64,000 nucleotides of DNA from Whitmania pigra (lineage: Eukaryota > Annelida > Clitellata > Hirudinida > Haemopidae), in the NCBI GenBank assembly GCA_021613335.1, contig JAJTWR010000159.1, forward strand, positions 3,692,001-3,756,000. Reading direction: 5' to 3'. This document shows, piece by piece, positions 13,358 through 26,224 of this stretch (positions within the stretch are counted from its first letter, which is position 1; the number at the start of each line of letters is the position of its first letter). A program made the translations under genes and the position numbers. A model generated the notes under the pieces. The model was not told the DNA's origin, made no database searches, and saw only the letters and a list, made by a program, of their open reading frames with translations.

Positions 13358-16300
13358 TCAGTGCATCCTTGAAACATGCTCCTGAAGAAGTCTCTTTGTA
13401 GGGAATTTTAATCTACAATAACTGCATCTTATAAGACTTCCCTCCTTGCTCTTAAGTAGCATAATCTCCTTGTAAGACATCTTGAGTTTGTGGGCTTTAC
13501 TGTAATGGGAGATGACTTGCCTGGAGCCAATGAAGCTTCTCGAGCATCCCTCGTGAGGGCACGAGAGAATAGTGGACTGACTGTCAGAGGAATAGCCTTG
13601 TTCAATTCGATCCATGTAAGGCCTCACCTCATGCTCTCTCCAGTGAATTTCTGGATTGTTGTGAAAAGTTGAATAATGCTCTGCTAGCATTGTGTCACTG
13701 TCCATGCTAATTTGACATGCCTGCAACAATGTCATCTCAGTTTATAATTTATTATATTTTCACACAAATTGTAAATTGTAATCAATCACACATAAGAATC
13801 ATGATTTCTATTGATTTCACAAGGAGAAAGTCATTTAATATAACAATAACTATAAGAAAAATTGATAAGCCACTCCACCTGGCATGTATATTGTCCCTGC
13901 GAGTTATTGTCAAAGTTCACATCACAGCAAGATTCAACCCTTGAATTTAAGTCTGGTATCTCAGTGGTATCACTTGAGTCTGACTCAACATTTTTATGCC
14001 TCCCATGCCTAATTTTTAAAACATCAATGGAGTTGTCCATCGTTTGATCAGACTCAGTACTCAATCTTTCGTTGGAGGAAGAATCGTGTATGTTTCCATT
14101 TCGTGTGACCACGACTTCGTTTCGACACACGTCAAAAACGCCAAAAGTCTCAAGTATAGGTTCATGATCAAGGGATAGATTTCCAGGTATCAAATCATCA
14201 TTCAATATATTTTGAGTAAAGAACTCATCCACTGAACCCAAATGTACATCCTTTATGATTTGGCTGGTGCTTTCATTGTTCAGATTCAAAGAGCCAACGT
14301 CGACTTTGTTTTCGGATGGACTTATTTTGAAGCTTTGATTGTTAATGTCATCACTTGACATTAAGGTGGCATTTTGCCTATTGATATCTTGTTCTTTACC
14401 AACTTTGCAAGAACCAGGAGACGTATTTTCATTTGAGTTTTTTCTGGATGAATATTCTTTAAGACCTTCAACAGCCATCATGACTTGGCTCATGGCAATG
14501 GCTTCCAAATCATCCTCTTTCCCAGGAATATGAAGTGTGCCATTTTCACAAGAATCATTTCCGTTTGATGCGATAACCATCAAATTTCCATGTCCCAAAT
14601 TTTTCAACCTCAGAGGTGGCAGTCTTTTCTGTACGACTTTGCCATCAGCAGCCTGATTCGTACTTCTCATCAGTTCGGTGGAACAGAGAGGCAAAGATTT
14701 AGTGGATGTAGTGACTCCAAATGCCAGTTGCAAAGCAATTGGGTTGACATTTGTGGGACTCTGAAGAATTTGTGAAATTGTTTGTTGAATTGGTTTTGTC
14801 GCACTTGCGCGACAAAGGGAAGGTTCTTGAGGGATCAAATATTCTGAAGTTGATTTCAGTTTCTGAGATGACGATGACGATAAAGATGACAGACTATCGA
14901 TGGGGCTTGGTGGAATCAATGCTCCAGAAACTGTCGTCAGAGACCTAGGAACGACCTGAACATCTTGACTCCTTATTACATTAATTGCTGAGGGAGCAGC
15001 AGTTTTGAATTGAATAACTTGCTGTTGAGGGTTGGTTTTGGCAGGTCTCTCGATGTGCAAATTGGCTGCTATGAATTGCTGCCCTGCAGGTGATCTTTGA
15101 ACATTTGCAACATTTATAGGGAGCTGATTCAGTGGGTTTTGTAAAACAGGGACTTGGATGGAATATCCTACTAAAGTATTTCCTGGATAATTATTTGGTG
15201 CTTGGGAAATTTTCTCAGTCAGTGTTTGATTGTAAAAGTTTCTCTCTTGGCTGGTCAGTCCTCTGGCTGAAATATCTTGATGGTTAGAGAACTGGTAAAG
15301 ATTGGCATTGGGCTGATAGTAAACCATCCCTGCATGGTTTTCTGTACTTGTAAAATATGGATTTGCCATCTGATTTTGAAAATGCATCTTGCTCTGAAGG
15401 CTTTGGGATGGCAAAGACTGAAAGGGTACGGAAGAACCCAGAATGCCAACAGAGTTATTCTTCACAGGACTGGTATACCTTGGCTGAATTTGCTGAGGAT
15501 AAACATTGTGTATCTGCTGTACTGGTTGAACTTGCTTGTCGAAGACATTATGAAGTTGGTTCTTCAAATCATTTGACAGATAAGAAGCTTGTTGCAATCT
15601 TGGAATTAGCTGGGAGTTACTGCTTGGCCATTGAACCACACCAGAATTAGCTTGACCAATCATGCCATATCCCGATTGCGGCACTGATGACAAAGGCCCG
15701 TGCACTGATGCTGAAGTTGTTCTAATCATTTGAGTAGGCCAGATCACAGCTGGGTCAGACTGTTTCGTCAGGTATCCTATAGAACCGCTTATTAGTCTTG
15801 GCCATTGCTGTGAAGGGACATTTAATGAATTTGGATTTGGTCTAATTACTGGCTGCATGGATGAAGGCTGAATAGACAAGTTTGAGTTAGACTTGGTTAT
15901 AAGAGATATTTGCAGATGAGATGATGACCTGGCCTGCAACAAATAAATGAATGAGTGTGATTATCATAGTATTGAGTCATAAAGTTATAAAATATTAACA
16001 TAAATATTACATAAAAAAGATAAGCAGAAATAGAATTAGTCATAACATTTTTCTGAGCTTGGCCAACCTTCTCAGAACATTGTGCAGCATTATGAACAGC
16101 CTGGTTAGCATTGCTGTTGAGAGGTAGACAGGGAAAGCTTTGTATCGTTTGTTTCCCTGGATTTACAGAAAATTCGTTTTGTGGATAAAAATTTTGGGCA
16201 ACATTATGAGTTGCTGTAGAAATGGTTTGAGACACAGGAACAAGAGCCATGATGCAATCTGAGGTTACAGGAATGGATCCAGACACCTTTCCTGGGGGAG

Positions 16301-18297
16301 ACAGCTCAGTGGACTTGTTTCCGTCGAGCTTGGAAAGGGCATCAGATACAACATCTCTAAACATTTTTTCTCTCGATTCATCCAAGTATCGAATGGGACT
16401 CGTGGTCTCAACAACTTCATTTGAAGCCACATTGCATATGGCCAGGTTAGATTCTGATGCCTAAAATACAGCAATTCTTTTTAATCCAAATGATCTCACC
16501 AAACTAGCATTTTCAAAATGCTAACATCACTGGCATCCATTCTTCTAGGAGCACACTGAACTGCCAATTGCCTGCTTTGGACTGGTAATGACTGCCTTGA
16601 CATGTTCATGGATGGCAATCTTTGCCCAAAATTTGTCATTGGAAGGAGAGCCATGTTTTGGTAAGAATTGGTTGATGGAGCTACATTCCTTGGAACTATA
16701 AATAATATTAATTCATTTCAATAAAGCATTGATTAAGTTTAAACATGATAAATAGAAAACAAAGAATAACAAAGAATTTTTTTTAATTTATTTTAACATG
16801 AGACTGAATTAGGAAATTATATGTAAAGCATCCCCTAATCACCAAATCATGAGCTTCCAATATAGCTACTCTAGAACAAGTCATAAACCTTTGCAAGTAA
16901 ATAACAATAACAGTCATAGATTTGTAGAGAGTCTATAATTACATATACAACATCAGAGGTTTCTTAGTTCATGGATTCAAGACCTCGTGACCCAAACAAA
17001 TCATTTTATTCACTTGAAGCTGCATTTGCTTATTGTGTTACATCTAATGATCATTACACATTAATATTTACCCAAAAATTATGAAACCAACAAGAAAACC
17101 AAACAAATACCCAATAATAAACACTTTATTGATCTTCATCTCAAAGTCAACCTTAGACTGAATTAAATGACAGAAGACTATGAAGACATGATCTTATTTT
17201 TCAAAGTACAATTGAACCGGGTTGTGTCACAGGCTGTGTTTGGGGTTTGCCAAAAAACATTGATATAACTGGTGATCAAGATCACTGAAAAAAAAATATG
17301 GTGGCAATATATTAACATGTGCTTGAATGTCTTCATGCACAGGATGTGCGTTAATAAATGAGAAGGTTCGTGCATATGTTTTCAGTGAGTTTTTTTATGC
17401 AGCAGTGTTGCTGTGATTTTGTTTAATGACAAGCTTGGCGTGCTATAAAAATCAGTGAGTTGTATAAATGTTATAAAAATATATACATGTTTGCTAGCAA
17501 CAAAAGGCATTTTGTTTACACCAACTAACTCTTATGTGCTCATAATAGGTTTCCACCACATGAAATAAAAGAATTAACATAACCAATGAGAAAATTCTAA
17601 AATAAAGAACGAATTTGGCAATTCTCCTTCAAAAACATTGACTTAATAGGTTTGGCAAGTTAACAAGCCAGGTAAGTGCAGCACTTTACAATCATTTTTG
17701 TATGGTATCTTGCTAAATTCACTCCTAAAAATTTTAGCATTAGCGATCATTTTTTGATTGGAGAATACACTTACAACTGGGCATCCTCTGTCTAACTCCA
17801 CCCATTCTTCTGGCACCGGCCGGGACAGCAGGCCTTTGTCCGTTCGGTCTTGGTCTTGCAGCACCCATTCTCTGTCCAACAGCCATGCCCCTTGGAAAAC
17901 TAGCAATCTTTTTTAATGGCTGAGGAGCTTTTTGCTTGGTTGCCTTGGGCTGTTTCAAAACCTGTGGCTGAACAATACCAGTATTCCAATTAGAGTACTG
18001 CAATGACAGTGGCTGTCTAGCCTTGACAGGTTTATTAGGATTGCTCAATGCAAATAATTTGGATGTTGTTCCAGGTCCAAATGAGGTATCATGAGAGCTA
18101 CCACTATTTGAGATTCCATAGTTTCCCTTATGACTATCGTCAATTTTCACGACCAAAACATTTTCTTCATCACAAGTCAGAACAATGAAACCTTCAATTT
18201 TGAGAACAAACTTGAATGACACAAAGTTTTTGCAAAATGATACAATTGTATCCCTTAAAAGAGTGGCTATGTGGTCTTTGTTTTCGTTTAGCTTCAT
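13358..18297 (-). CDS. Large C2H2 zinc-finger protein, orthologue not identified
   Basis: Five coding exons join in phase: 17775-18297, 16526-16695, 16047-16460, 13879-15933 and 13358-13720, giving about 1174 residues. An acceptor just upstream of the ATG at 18297 implies a 5' UTR exon further right. The N-terminal ~60 residues form a compact hydrophobic block (LLRDTIVSFCKNFVSFKFVL then IEGFIVLTCDEENVLVV) that looks like a folded domain I cannot name. The middle ~950 residues are Gln/Ser/Asn/Pro-rich and probably disordered. Three C2H2 fingers lie at the C-terminus: C1053-C1056-H1069-H1074, C1108-C1113-H1126-H1131 and C1153-C1156-H1169-H1174. The first finger is created by the exon 4/5 junction (YTCQ joined to ACQI), which supports the splice. 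The protein stops on the last zinc-binding histidine. It is likely a nuclear DNA-binding regulator (inference). Exon 3 could instead end at 16011, also in phase. Confidence 0.82.
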
Positions 18298-18308
18298 TTT
18301 GAAAATTC

Positions 18309-19614
18309 TGAAATATCAATCAATCAAAATTTATTATTTGAAGCCATTAAAGTTTAAACATAAAACATTTACTTAGCAAAAAAAGATTAAATAACTAGTA
18401 TTTCTGAGAGATTACATCTACACAAGAGCACACATCAAAACATTCAAAAGAAATCTAACATTTACCCTTCAAATCTCACGTAAAAAACTTTCTTGTCTTT
18501 ACTAAATAGTAAAATTTATAATATTTGCTGAGGTTTTGGAAATATGGACAGATTTGTTCCAATGCAATAAAGTTAATCGCAAGGATGATAAGCATTGGTG
18601 GTGGTCGACCAATCGAATTATAAACAAACTACCTACAATACGTAGGTGTACAACACTTAATATAACGCATCCAGTGAGAACTCGAAGCAGTCATTTTATC
18701 AATATTAAAAGCCCCAACAAAACAACAACTTCAAAGCTCAACGATGTTTGTATTTAAAAGTGATCTTGTTTAGCAGTTGGCCGCATTCATTTCAATATTC
18801 CAATGAAGGCCACGATTTTAAATTTTTAGGTAATTTAGAAAACTGAATTAAACAGACTCTTCCCTATTTAGCTAGTTCAGCCAATGACGTTTTATACTTC
18901 TATAATAAAATCCGTAATCTTTGTTAAGAGTTTTGTATCGAAAGGCTTCAAAGAGATGGAACTGATTCTGAAGATAAATTCTGTGGTACATCCCATGGGT
19001 TGACGTCATTTTGCAAAAACGAGCAATCAAAAACCTTGAGACTTGGTAAAAGGTAGGTGTAGGTCATTTAATAGGTCTCACAGATAAAATATTCGTTCTA
19101 GACAACCCCGTACAGTACGAGCCTCTTAATGTCGTATCAGATATGTCATTTATATCTAGATAACTAATAAGCAATTTACAAATTGTCAACTATACAAATT
19201 TTTTAATATTTAATGGAACAATCAATTTTTCTTTAAACTTCGTGAATTACCACTTTCTTCAATTAGAAAAAAGATATCAAAGGAGCATCCATGAGTATTT
19301 TACATAAGCTTGCCTAAACTGCATCTGAGTGAAGAATTGTAAATCTCGTCCTCAAATGTCTTTAAGTAAAATAAATAAAACTCGCTTCGAATTGAAAATC
19401 ACAACTGAAAAGGCATTGCAGTCTGAAATTCCATGAACCCACCAAAATCTAATCGCAAGGTAACAAGCACTGACTAAAATTTGTTGTGGCATGTTTAGCT
19501 AGTTCTAAACATTTTGAACACACATCAAACAATGGAAAAATAAATAAAATTAATAAAACAAACAAGGTAACATATATGATTGTGTGCATCGTCGAAACAA
19601 ACAGTTAAATTGCT
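18309..19614. other. Zinc-finger gene 5' region and spacer to SMAP
   Basis: Contains the presumed 5' UTR exon and promoter of the minus-strand zinc-finger gene and the 3' flank of the minus-strand SMAP gene. An acceptor (TATTTCAG on the minus strand) at about 18,309 marks the upstream intron. I see no other gene, and the short plus-strand frame at 18,536-18,757 has no recognisable content. Confidence 0.45.
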
Positions 19615-21947
19615 TTACTGCCACAGAGAGCTGTGCAAAGTGATCCCTTTCTTTTTCAGATCCCCAAAGCTTTCAGACCTCAAAGATCTACTGGTCTTTT
19701 CACAGTTAAAGTCTATAAAATAAAGGAAATATTGAGTTCAAGCATATGAACATGACATTCAATTGTTGTAGTTGTACTTCATTTATATAGCGCCATATGC
19801 ACAGCGTCAAAGGTGCTTTTTGAAACCGTTTATATAGTGCTCCTTCCAAGGGAGCTTGTGGCCGTGCAGGCCGGGTTTCGAACACAACATATTACAATCG
19901 TTGTCATTACCATCGCATGCAGGCGGGTAACCCATTCAGCCAACATGCATGCCAAAAACAATCACAATGATCAATGATCAAACAAACCATCTATTTTCTT
20001 TGCTTCTGATGTCAAGTCATTACATGTGAGAGAGATTCCATCATCTGAAGGAATACCCATTCTTAAGAGATAATGCTATGAAAATATTCATAGATTATAA
20101 TAAAAACTGAAGAGATGGGATTTTTATAAATTCCACACTTCTTAAGGACTTCATTAGGACTATTGAATAAATATTTTCTTAATTCACTTTGAACAATTTG
20201 AAAATTGAGAAATCAATACCATTAAGAATGGAAGAATTCAGCTCATCATTGACTCTATGCTGAAATAAATTCAATTCAATAAATAATGCTTAATAACACA
20301 TTACTTCAAAGTTAACTATCACATTGTATTACTCCCTTATATATATCCATATCTAAATTATTGTAATTTAATCTGGGCATCCAATTACACTACTAACTTA
20401 CATCCTTTACCCATTCTCAAAAAAAATTACCGCGTGTAGCCTTGTATTTACCGCATAACTCTAATACAGATATTATTTTCAAAAAGTTCAAATTACTCAA
20501 AGTTCACCAGATAAATCTCCCCCATGCCGGTATCTCATGTACAAACTTGATCATCACATGTTGCATGCATCATTTGGACGTATGTTCTCAAAAGTCTCAT
20601 CCTTCCATTCATATAATATTAGTTATAATAGTTAAACACCGCTCCATAACTTGTTTAGGTCCAACGACTACTCTAAGCTAATTCACATATCTGGTCAATC
20701 AAACCTTTACTCTTTCAAGCGTCTTTACAAACAACTTTTATTGAACCACCATAAACTGCATAATTCAGCAATCACTTCATCCGCTTTTTGAAATTACATT
20801 ATTTATAATTGAACACCCGACAGCGAGAGTTTTTTTCCCTTTAGGATGTTTCCTGGTTAAATAATATCTAGTTATTTTTTAGCAACATTCAATAAGTGCA
20901 AGCTTGGCTCAGTGGTCTGCATTTTCACGAGAAACTTCAAGGAAAGTACCCTTGGTAAATAGTAAGTACTACATATAAATGGTTAACAGAATGTGTGCCA
21001 TGCATGAGGTCCTACATATATGAACTGTAATGATAATTTCATACCTTATGCTTTCCACTTTTCTTCTTATGTTTTGATAAATTCTTCTCTTTCTAAAATA
21101 AGACTTCACATAAATAAAACAAACATAAAGAATATCTGGGAAAATCACAAAAATATATAAAAATGATTTGTCATTACTTTATATTCTGGAGGAACCCAAT
21201 CTTTGGCCATGAATCTTTTATATTCATATTTCATCCTGATCCAAGATTCAATGTTTCTAGCACAAGAAAAAAAAATCTTTTTTAATAAACAGTAAAAACA
21301 ATGCTTTTTAACATGGTGATACCAACGGATCATATTCACTTTTGTAAACAGTGTCAGGAAGGTTTGCCTCATAAACCTCTCTGGCTTTCTTATTTCCTAA
21401 TTTTTGTAGCATCTGTTTGTCATTAAGGTAATAATCATTCTCCAGCAACATGAGAGATGTATAACTTAAATAATGAAAATAATAATAATAATGGCACTTA
21501 CATAAAGATTTTCCTGAGACCAAGTGTCGAGATAAATTGATTTCACTTTTGATATGTGAACCCCAAGATTTCTGTGGATACCTGCACACCTGATACACAG
21601 GAACAAGCCTAAGTTCCAGGAGGCCCATTGGGTGCCTTATTAAAAACAATTGTTATTAATTTGATGTGCGATTAATATTAATATTCAACTGACCAAAATT
21701 TCATTAAGTTAATGATTATTGTCATGCTTTAAAACTTTCGTTTTTTTTCAAAATTTGTATATCTGTCACTCTTGGGAGCCGTAATTGTCTTACCTTTAGC
21801 ACTACAGTCGGCACAAACCTTGTTATCCTCATCTTCTAAAAGATCTTTCAAAATTTCTTGACATATTTCGTGTGGGGACCTTTGCTTTCTACATTTAAGC
21901 TGATCTGAGCCAAAAGACATATCCAACAACAAGCCCATCCAAACCAA
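19615..21947 (-). CDS. SMAP1/SMAP2-like: SMAP-type small ArfGAP (stromal membrane-associated protein); 3' half tentative
   Basis: SMAP proteins are GTPase-activating proteins for Arf6/Arf1 in clathrin-dependent trafficking (family knowledge). Well-supported exons are 21794-21947, 21502-21635, 21327-21412, 21178-21256 and 21045-21092. Together they encode a full ArfGAP domain: [60 protein letters not shown] and [19 protein letters not shown]. The zinc finger fits C-x2-C-x16-C-x2-C, and the arginine finger is the R of GIHRNLG. A lysine-rich exon follows, as in SMAP. Translation may start at 21947 or at the internal ATG at 21917. Downstream exons are uncertain: 19988-20044 and a terminal exon 19615-19712 agree in phase with each other, but a linking exon is missing. 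A SINE sits between them. The third exon uses a GTTGGT donor. Confidence 0.8.
19767..19952 (-). mobile_element. tRNA-derived SINE, copy 1 (fullest copy)
   Basis: Read on the minus strand, the element opens with an A-box-like TTGGCTGAATGGGTTACCCG and has a B-box-like TGTTCGAAACCCGG about 50 bases later. It ends in a tail containing GACGCTGTGCATATGGCGC followed by TATATAAATGAAG. A partial duplication of the GC-CTATATAAA motif occurs before the tail. It is homologous to the copies at 27.1 and 44.8 kb. It lies in the spacer or intron of the SMAP gene. Confidence 0.8.
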
Positions 21948-22307
21948 CTGGGGATTGTTTATGCATAATCTTGTTGCATTAAACTACTTTTGAAACATTA
22001 TTATACGATATGTTTTATAAAGTTATAACAATTTTTATTTAAATTAGTTTCAATTTAACAAATCCAACATATATTTATTTTTTTTATTTACTTAATAAGG
22101 AAATATATTTTGCATTACTGATTATTTCTGCAGTGGTAAACTTAATAACAATTTTATATAAGTTTTTAAATAAAATTTTGTAAAGTATTGTTACACATAA
22201 CTAATTATATGTTTGTCAATTTTGAAATGTAGCTGCTCCTCGTTGCAAATTCGTACGCGGTAAACACTGGCCCTATTCTGAGTTCGTTATTGAGTAAAGG
22301 ATATGAA
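21948..22307. promoter_or_regulatory. Candidate bidirectional promoter between SMAP and GPSM2
   Basis: The start codons of the minus-strand SMAP gene (21947 or 21917) and the plus-strand GPSM2 gene (22308, tentative) are 360-390 bp apart and point away from each other. The interval is AT-rich with a somewhat more mixed patch near 22,230-22,300 (GCTGCTCCTCGTTGC, CGTACGCGG). No core promoter motif was proven; the call rests on geometry. Confidence 0.45.
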
Positions 22308-25300
22308 ATGAACAAAAAAGTAAACGTGAGTTACAAACTTTGTATATGTGTGTGCTAAATTGAATCAACTGCGATCTTATCAACTGCGATTATAGAGGAC
22401 AGTTGTTAGTAGTGGCTTGGTACGTATTGAATTATTTATGAATGCATTTACTAGGTATAGGTTGATCCTTGGGATAAATGTCGTCATAGTCTCTCGTTGT
22501 ATATTTTTAACAAAAAAAAATGCCATTAATTAAAACAGCAACAAAACGATCCTCGTTTGGAATTGGCCCTAGAAGGTGAAAGATTGTGTCGGATTGGAAA
22601 CTGCGAACAAGGAGTAAAATACTTAGAAGCTGCAATTGATGCAGGAATAAGTGACCAAAAGACACTAACAGCTGTCCATGGCCAACTTGGCAATGCCTAT
22701 TTCATATTGCAAGACTATGCGAAGTCTTTGGAGTATCACAAACTCAATTTGACTGTAGCAAGGTGAATTTAATGACCTTTTGATAGTCAGTCTAGTATTT
22801 TGTGTGTGAAGTTTGATAAAATTGTTTATTCAGAAACATGGGTGATAGACAAGAGGAAGCTAAGGCCAGTGGTAATGTTGGAAACACACTGAAAGTTTTA
22901 GGAGATTATGAGGGGGCATTTGCTTGTTGCCAGAGATATTTAGATATCTCCAGGGAGCTTGGAGATCAAGTAAGTTTAAAACATTTAAATGATGCAATTC
23001 TAGATATGTGGGGTATGTCTAAAAATATTAAATTATTAATCAGGTGAATGAGGCCAGGGCCCTTTACAGTCTTGGAAATGTCTTTCATACCAGAGGGAAA
23101 CATTTGGGTAAAGCAAGTCACAAAGATCCAGGAGAATATCCTGCTGAAAGTCGTGAAGCTCTGGAGACGGCAATCAGTTACTATGAGTAAGTGAATCATA
23201 TCTACTAGTATGTGTCGAAGATATTTATGAAGATTACTTACACATTCTGTTTTAAGGGCAAACTTGATCCTTGTAAGGAAGCTGAATGATAAAGCTTCGT
23301 TGGGCAGGACTTGTGGCAATCTTGGTAACACCCATTATCTCCTCGGAAACTTCCGAAAGGCCATCAGTTACCATGAGGAGGTTTAAAATGATTTTAAAGA
23401 TGGTGGTCCTTTCTTTAAGTCATTATTTGTTGTTACCTCTTTTAGAGGCTTTCGATAGCAAAGGAATTTGGTGACTTATCAGCAGAAAGAAGAGCCTGTA
23501 ACAACTTGGGAAATGCCTACATGTTCCTTGGAGACTTCAAAACTGCAACAGAACTTTACAAGTGAGATGCAAATTTGCAGTCATCAATGTCATTTTTTAA
23601 CACAATTATTAACGTATACTGATTTGTTTATTATGTTAATTGAGGTGATTGTATAATTGATTGTTACATCTGTTGTTGGCAATAAAAATGGAATGATTGA
23701 TAGATTATTACAAAAAGATAACTGCTCTTGAAATCCTAAAGGAAAGCTCTTGAACTAGCCCAAAAGTTGAACGACAGAGCACTAGAAGCTCAGGCCTGCT
23801 ACAGCTTGGGGAACACATACAACTTGCTCAGAGAATTTGACCTGGCCATTGAATACCACATCAAGCACTTGAGGATTGCCCAGGAGCTCAAGGACAGGGT
23901 TGGAGAAGGAAAGGCTTGTTGGAGCCTGTCAAATGTTTATGCCAGTATTAGGAACTTGGAGATGGCTATCTCTTATGCCGAGCAGCACAAGGACATCTCG
24001 AAAGAGGTTTGTTTTCACTGCGTTCTCTTTAGAATATTTCATTTAGGACGATCAATTATTTTAATTGCGGGCGTGTTGTGTAACTGTAGTCTATCCAGTT
24101 AATTAAAACTTAAAACAAACCTTTCAATGATCAATGCATTGCTAGTGTGAGTGAGATCTCTCGGCTTGAGATGATGCGTCGCAGTTATGTGCGGCTAAAA
24201 AACAGGAAGTCATTTGACCTGACAGGTTGACGATGCCAATGGATATGCTCTCTCCCAAGTCAATCTCTCAGAGCTGAGGCTTTTGATGTCATCGTACGAT
24301 GATGCAAACTTCAAACGGGCAAACAGGTTGTTAGTTTGTGCTTGTGCGCGTTAGTTTATTCACCTTTGTCGTTGGCACGAGTGACGGAAAAATGAATTGT
24401 GGCAGTTGTCGGGAAAAATCTGACTCGGGCAGAGACGAAGACACTTTCTCTGTCGGTAGCAGAACTCGTCGTAGGAGTATGGAAAACCTTGAGCTTGTTC
24501 AACTCACACCGAACAAGGTATCATAAGCTACTTGCTTTTGGGCAGCCACTGCAAGTAGCTTGGTTGTTGTTCATTGCTTGAATGGAAGTAAATTCTAAGG
24601 ATATAGTGGTTGGTCAGTTGGAATGCATTTTTAGAATGCTTTCAAAGTAAATTGCTTCCAAGTAACTTCTAGTAGTGTGTGCTTGTTGCATGCAAGTAAC
24701 TAACGAATTCTTGACCATCAGTTGGAATGTTCTTTAGGAATGCTTTCCGAGTTGATTGCCTTCTCACAGTCATTTTTTCCAATACTGCTTGTGCCATGCT
24801 TTTAAATGTTTATTATTTTATACACTTAAATTTCATTAAAATTAGAAAACCAAATTCTGTTGGCTAAGCCTTACGATTTAGTTTTCTAACAAGTTTAATT
24901 TAACAGACTAATTGATTTTCAACCTTCTTTGCATTTCAATGCCTGACCATCTGTTTTCATTAAGTTGTTGTAAATTGATGTATCAGTGCGAGCAGTAGTT
25001 GGAAGCATATTGTAACCTTAGCAAACATTCATTAGCAGAATAAATCGCTGTTCCGAACTCCTGATATTTCGTCTTGGAAGAGGCAGTTCAAGGCTTCAAA
25101 AGCTTTGAGTCAACTAAATGATAGCAAAAAGTATAAACATAAGGTATAATGCTTCTAATCATGAACATAATTTTCAGTTTAATAGTTGGGGAATATTTCT
25201 AAATAGTTCACTTATTGTATTAATAGTAGGGGTTCAAAAATGCTTGGTTTTGCGTGGCTCTCGCAAATAAAATTAAGATTGTGGTTTTTTTAACCAAAGC

Positions 25301-26224
25301 ATCGAGATTCCTTAACTTTTATTTGATTAAGCAATCACAAGTAATGACCTAAATGCATATAAACATCTGTGGCGTTTATTATTGAACATTGTGTCTGCAA
25401 CTTTGTTCCTTTGGGGGGAGAATATTCTAGCATCTCTTTTTCATTAATCCAGAAGCAGTTGTCCATCGATTCCGAAGAGGAAAATTTCTTTGACCTTCTG
25501 TCAAAGTTTCAAAGTCGTAGGATCGATGACCAAAGGTGTAGCTCGAGTGTGCTTGCTGGTACAAGACTTGTTAACTCTTCAAACAGCAAACAGTCTCTCT
25601 CATCGGAGTACGAAGACGATGACAAAGAAAATCAAATGGGTGCCAGTGGGTGGATTCTGATTTTTCTTAATAAATCTCTGAGAATATCCTAACCTGTGTT
25701 TATTTGCAGCAGGTGGGAGTAATAGCAGGCATTTTGATCTGGAAGAAGAGTTCCTTGACATGATAGCTGGAATTCAGGGTTCCCGCATGAATGACCAACG
25801 TGCTGAATTCAGAAGCTTCCTACAGCCATCACTGACCGGTCGACGTCACGTTATCAACAGTCAATACACACGCTCATCTCCCAGCCACTCTCTCGGGGGA
25901 GGCTCTGTGGCATCGGGTGGAACGGAAGCAACCACATCCTCGTCTGATGATCAGTTCTTTGAAATGCTTATGAAATGCCAGGTTGTTTTTTTGTTTTCTT
26001 TTGAAGTGTGAAAGCTTGGAATTAATGAATTGAAATGGTATTTTTAGGGAGCTCGACTGGACAACCAAAGAACTGATATGCCAAACCATGGCTCTGCCCC
26101 GACCGTTCCTGATGAAGATTTTTTGAGTTTGATCCAACGCTTCCAGTGCAGCAGACTGGAGGAGCAGAGGTCATGCCTGCCATCAGCTTCGAGGTCACAT
26201 CTGCACTCAAAGCCAAATAAATAA
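22308..26224 (+). CDS. GPSM2: G-protein signalling modulator 2 (LGN/Pins): TPR plus four GoLoco motifs
   Basis: Couples cortical G-alpha-i/o to NuMA/Mud and dynein to orient the spindle in polarised division (family knowledge). Exons: 22308-22319 (tentative, MNKK), 22539-22762, 22834-22969, 23044-23186, 23257-23380, 23446-23561, 23742-24006, 24226-24326, about 24382-24517, 25039-25143, 25453-25639, about 25713-25981 and 26048-26224; about 664 residues versus 684 in human. TPR landmarks are LELALEGERLC, AVHGQLGNAYFILQDYAKS, EEAKASGNVGNTLKVLGDY, GNTHYLLGNFRKAISYHEE and QACYSLGNTYNLL. The linker has RRRSMENLELVQLTP, equivalent to the conserved RRHSMENMEL phosphosite region. GoLoco motifs are FFDLLSKFQSRRIDDQR, FLDMIAGIQGSRMNDQR, FFEMLMKCQGARLDNQR and FLSLIQRFQCSRLEEQR; all keep the Q-R pair whose arginine contacts nucleotide. 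Uncertain points are exon 1 and the start of exon 9 (24355, 24382 or 24406 all fit phase). The stop codon overlaps a possible AATAAA. Confidence 0.93.

Noticed and set aside
15897..15960. Continuation of the zinc-finger exon 3 frame beyond the splice site
   Set aside because: The frame's C-terminal part is intronic; the acceptor at 15933 and phase agreement place these bases in the intron.
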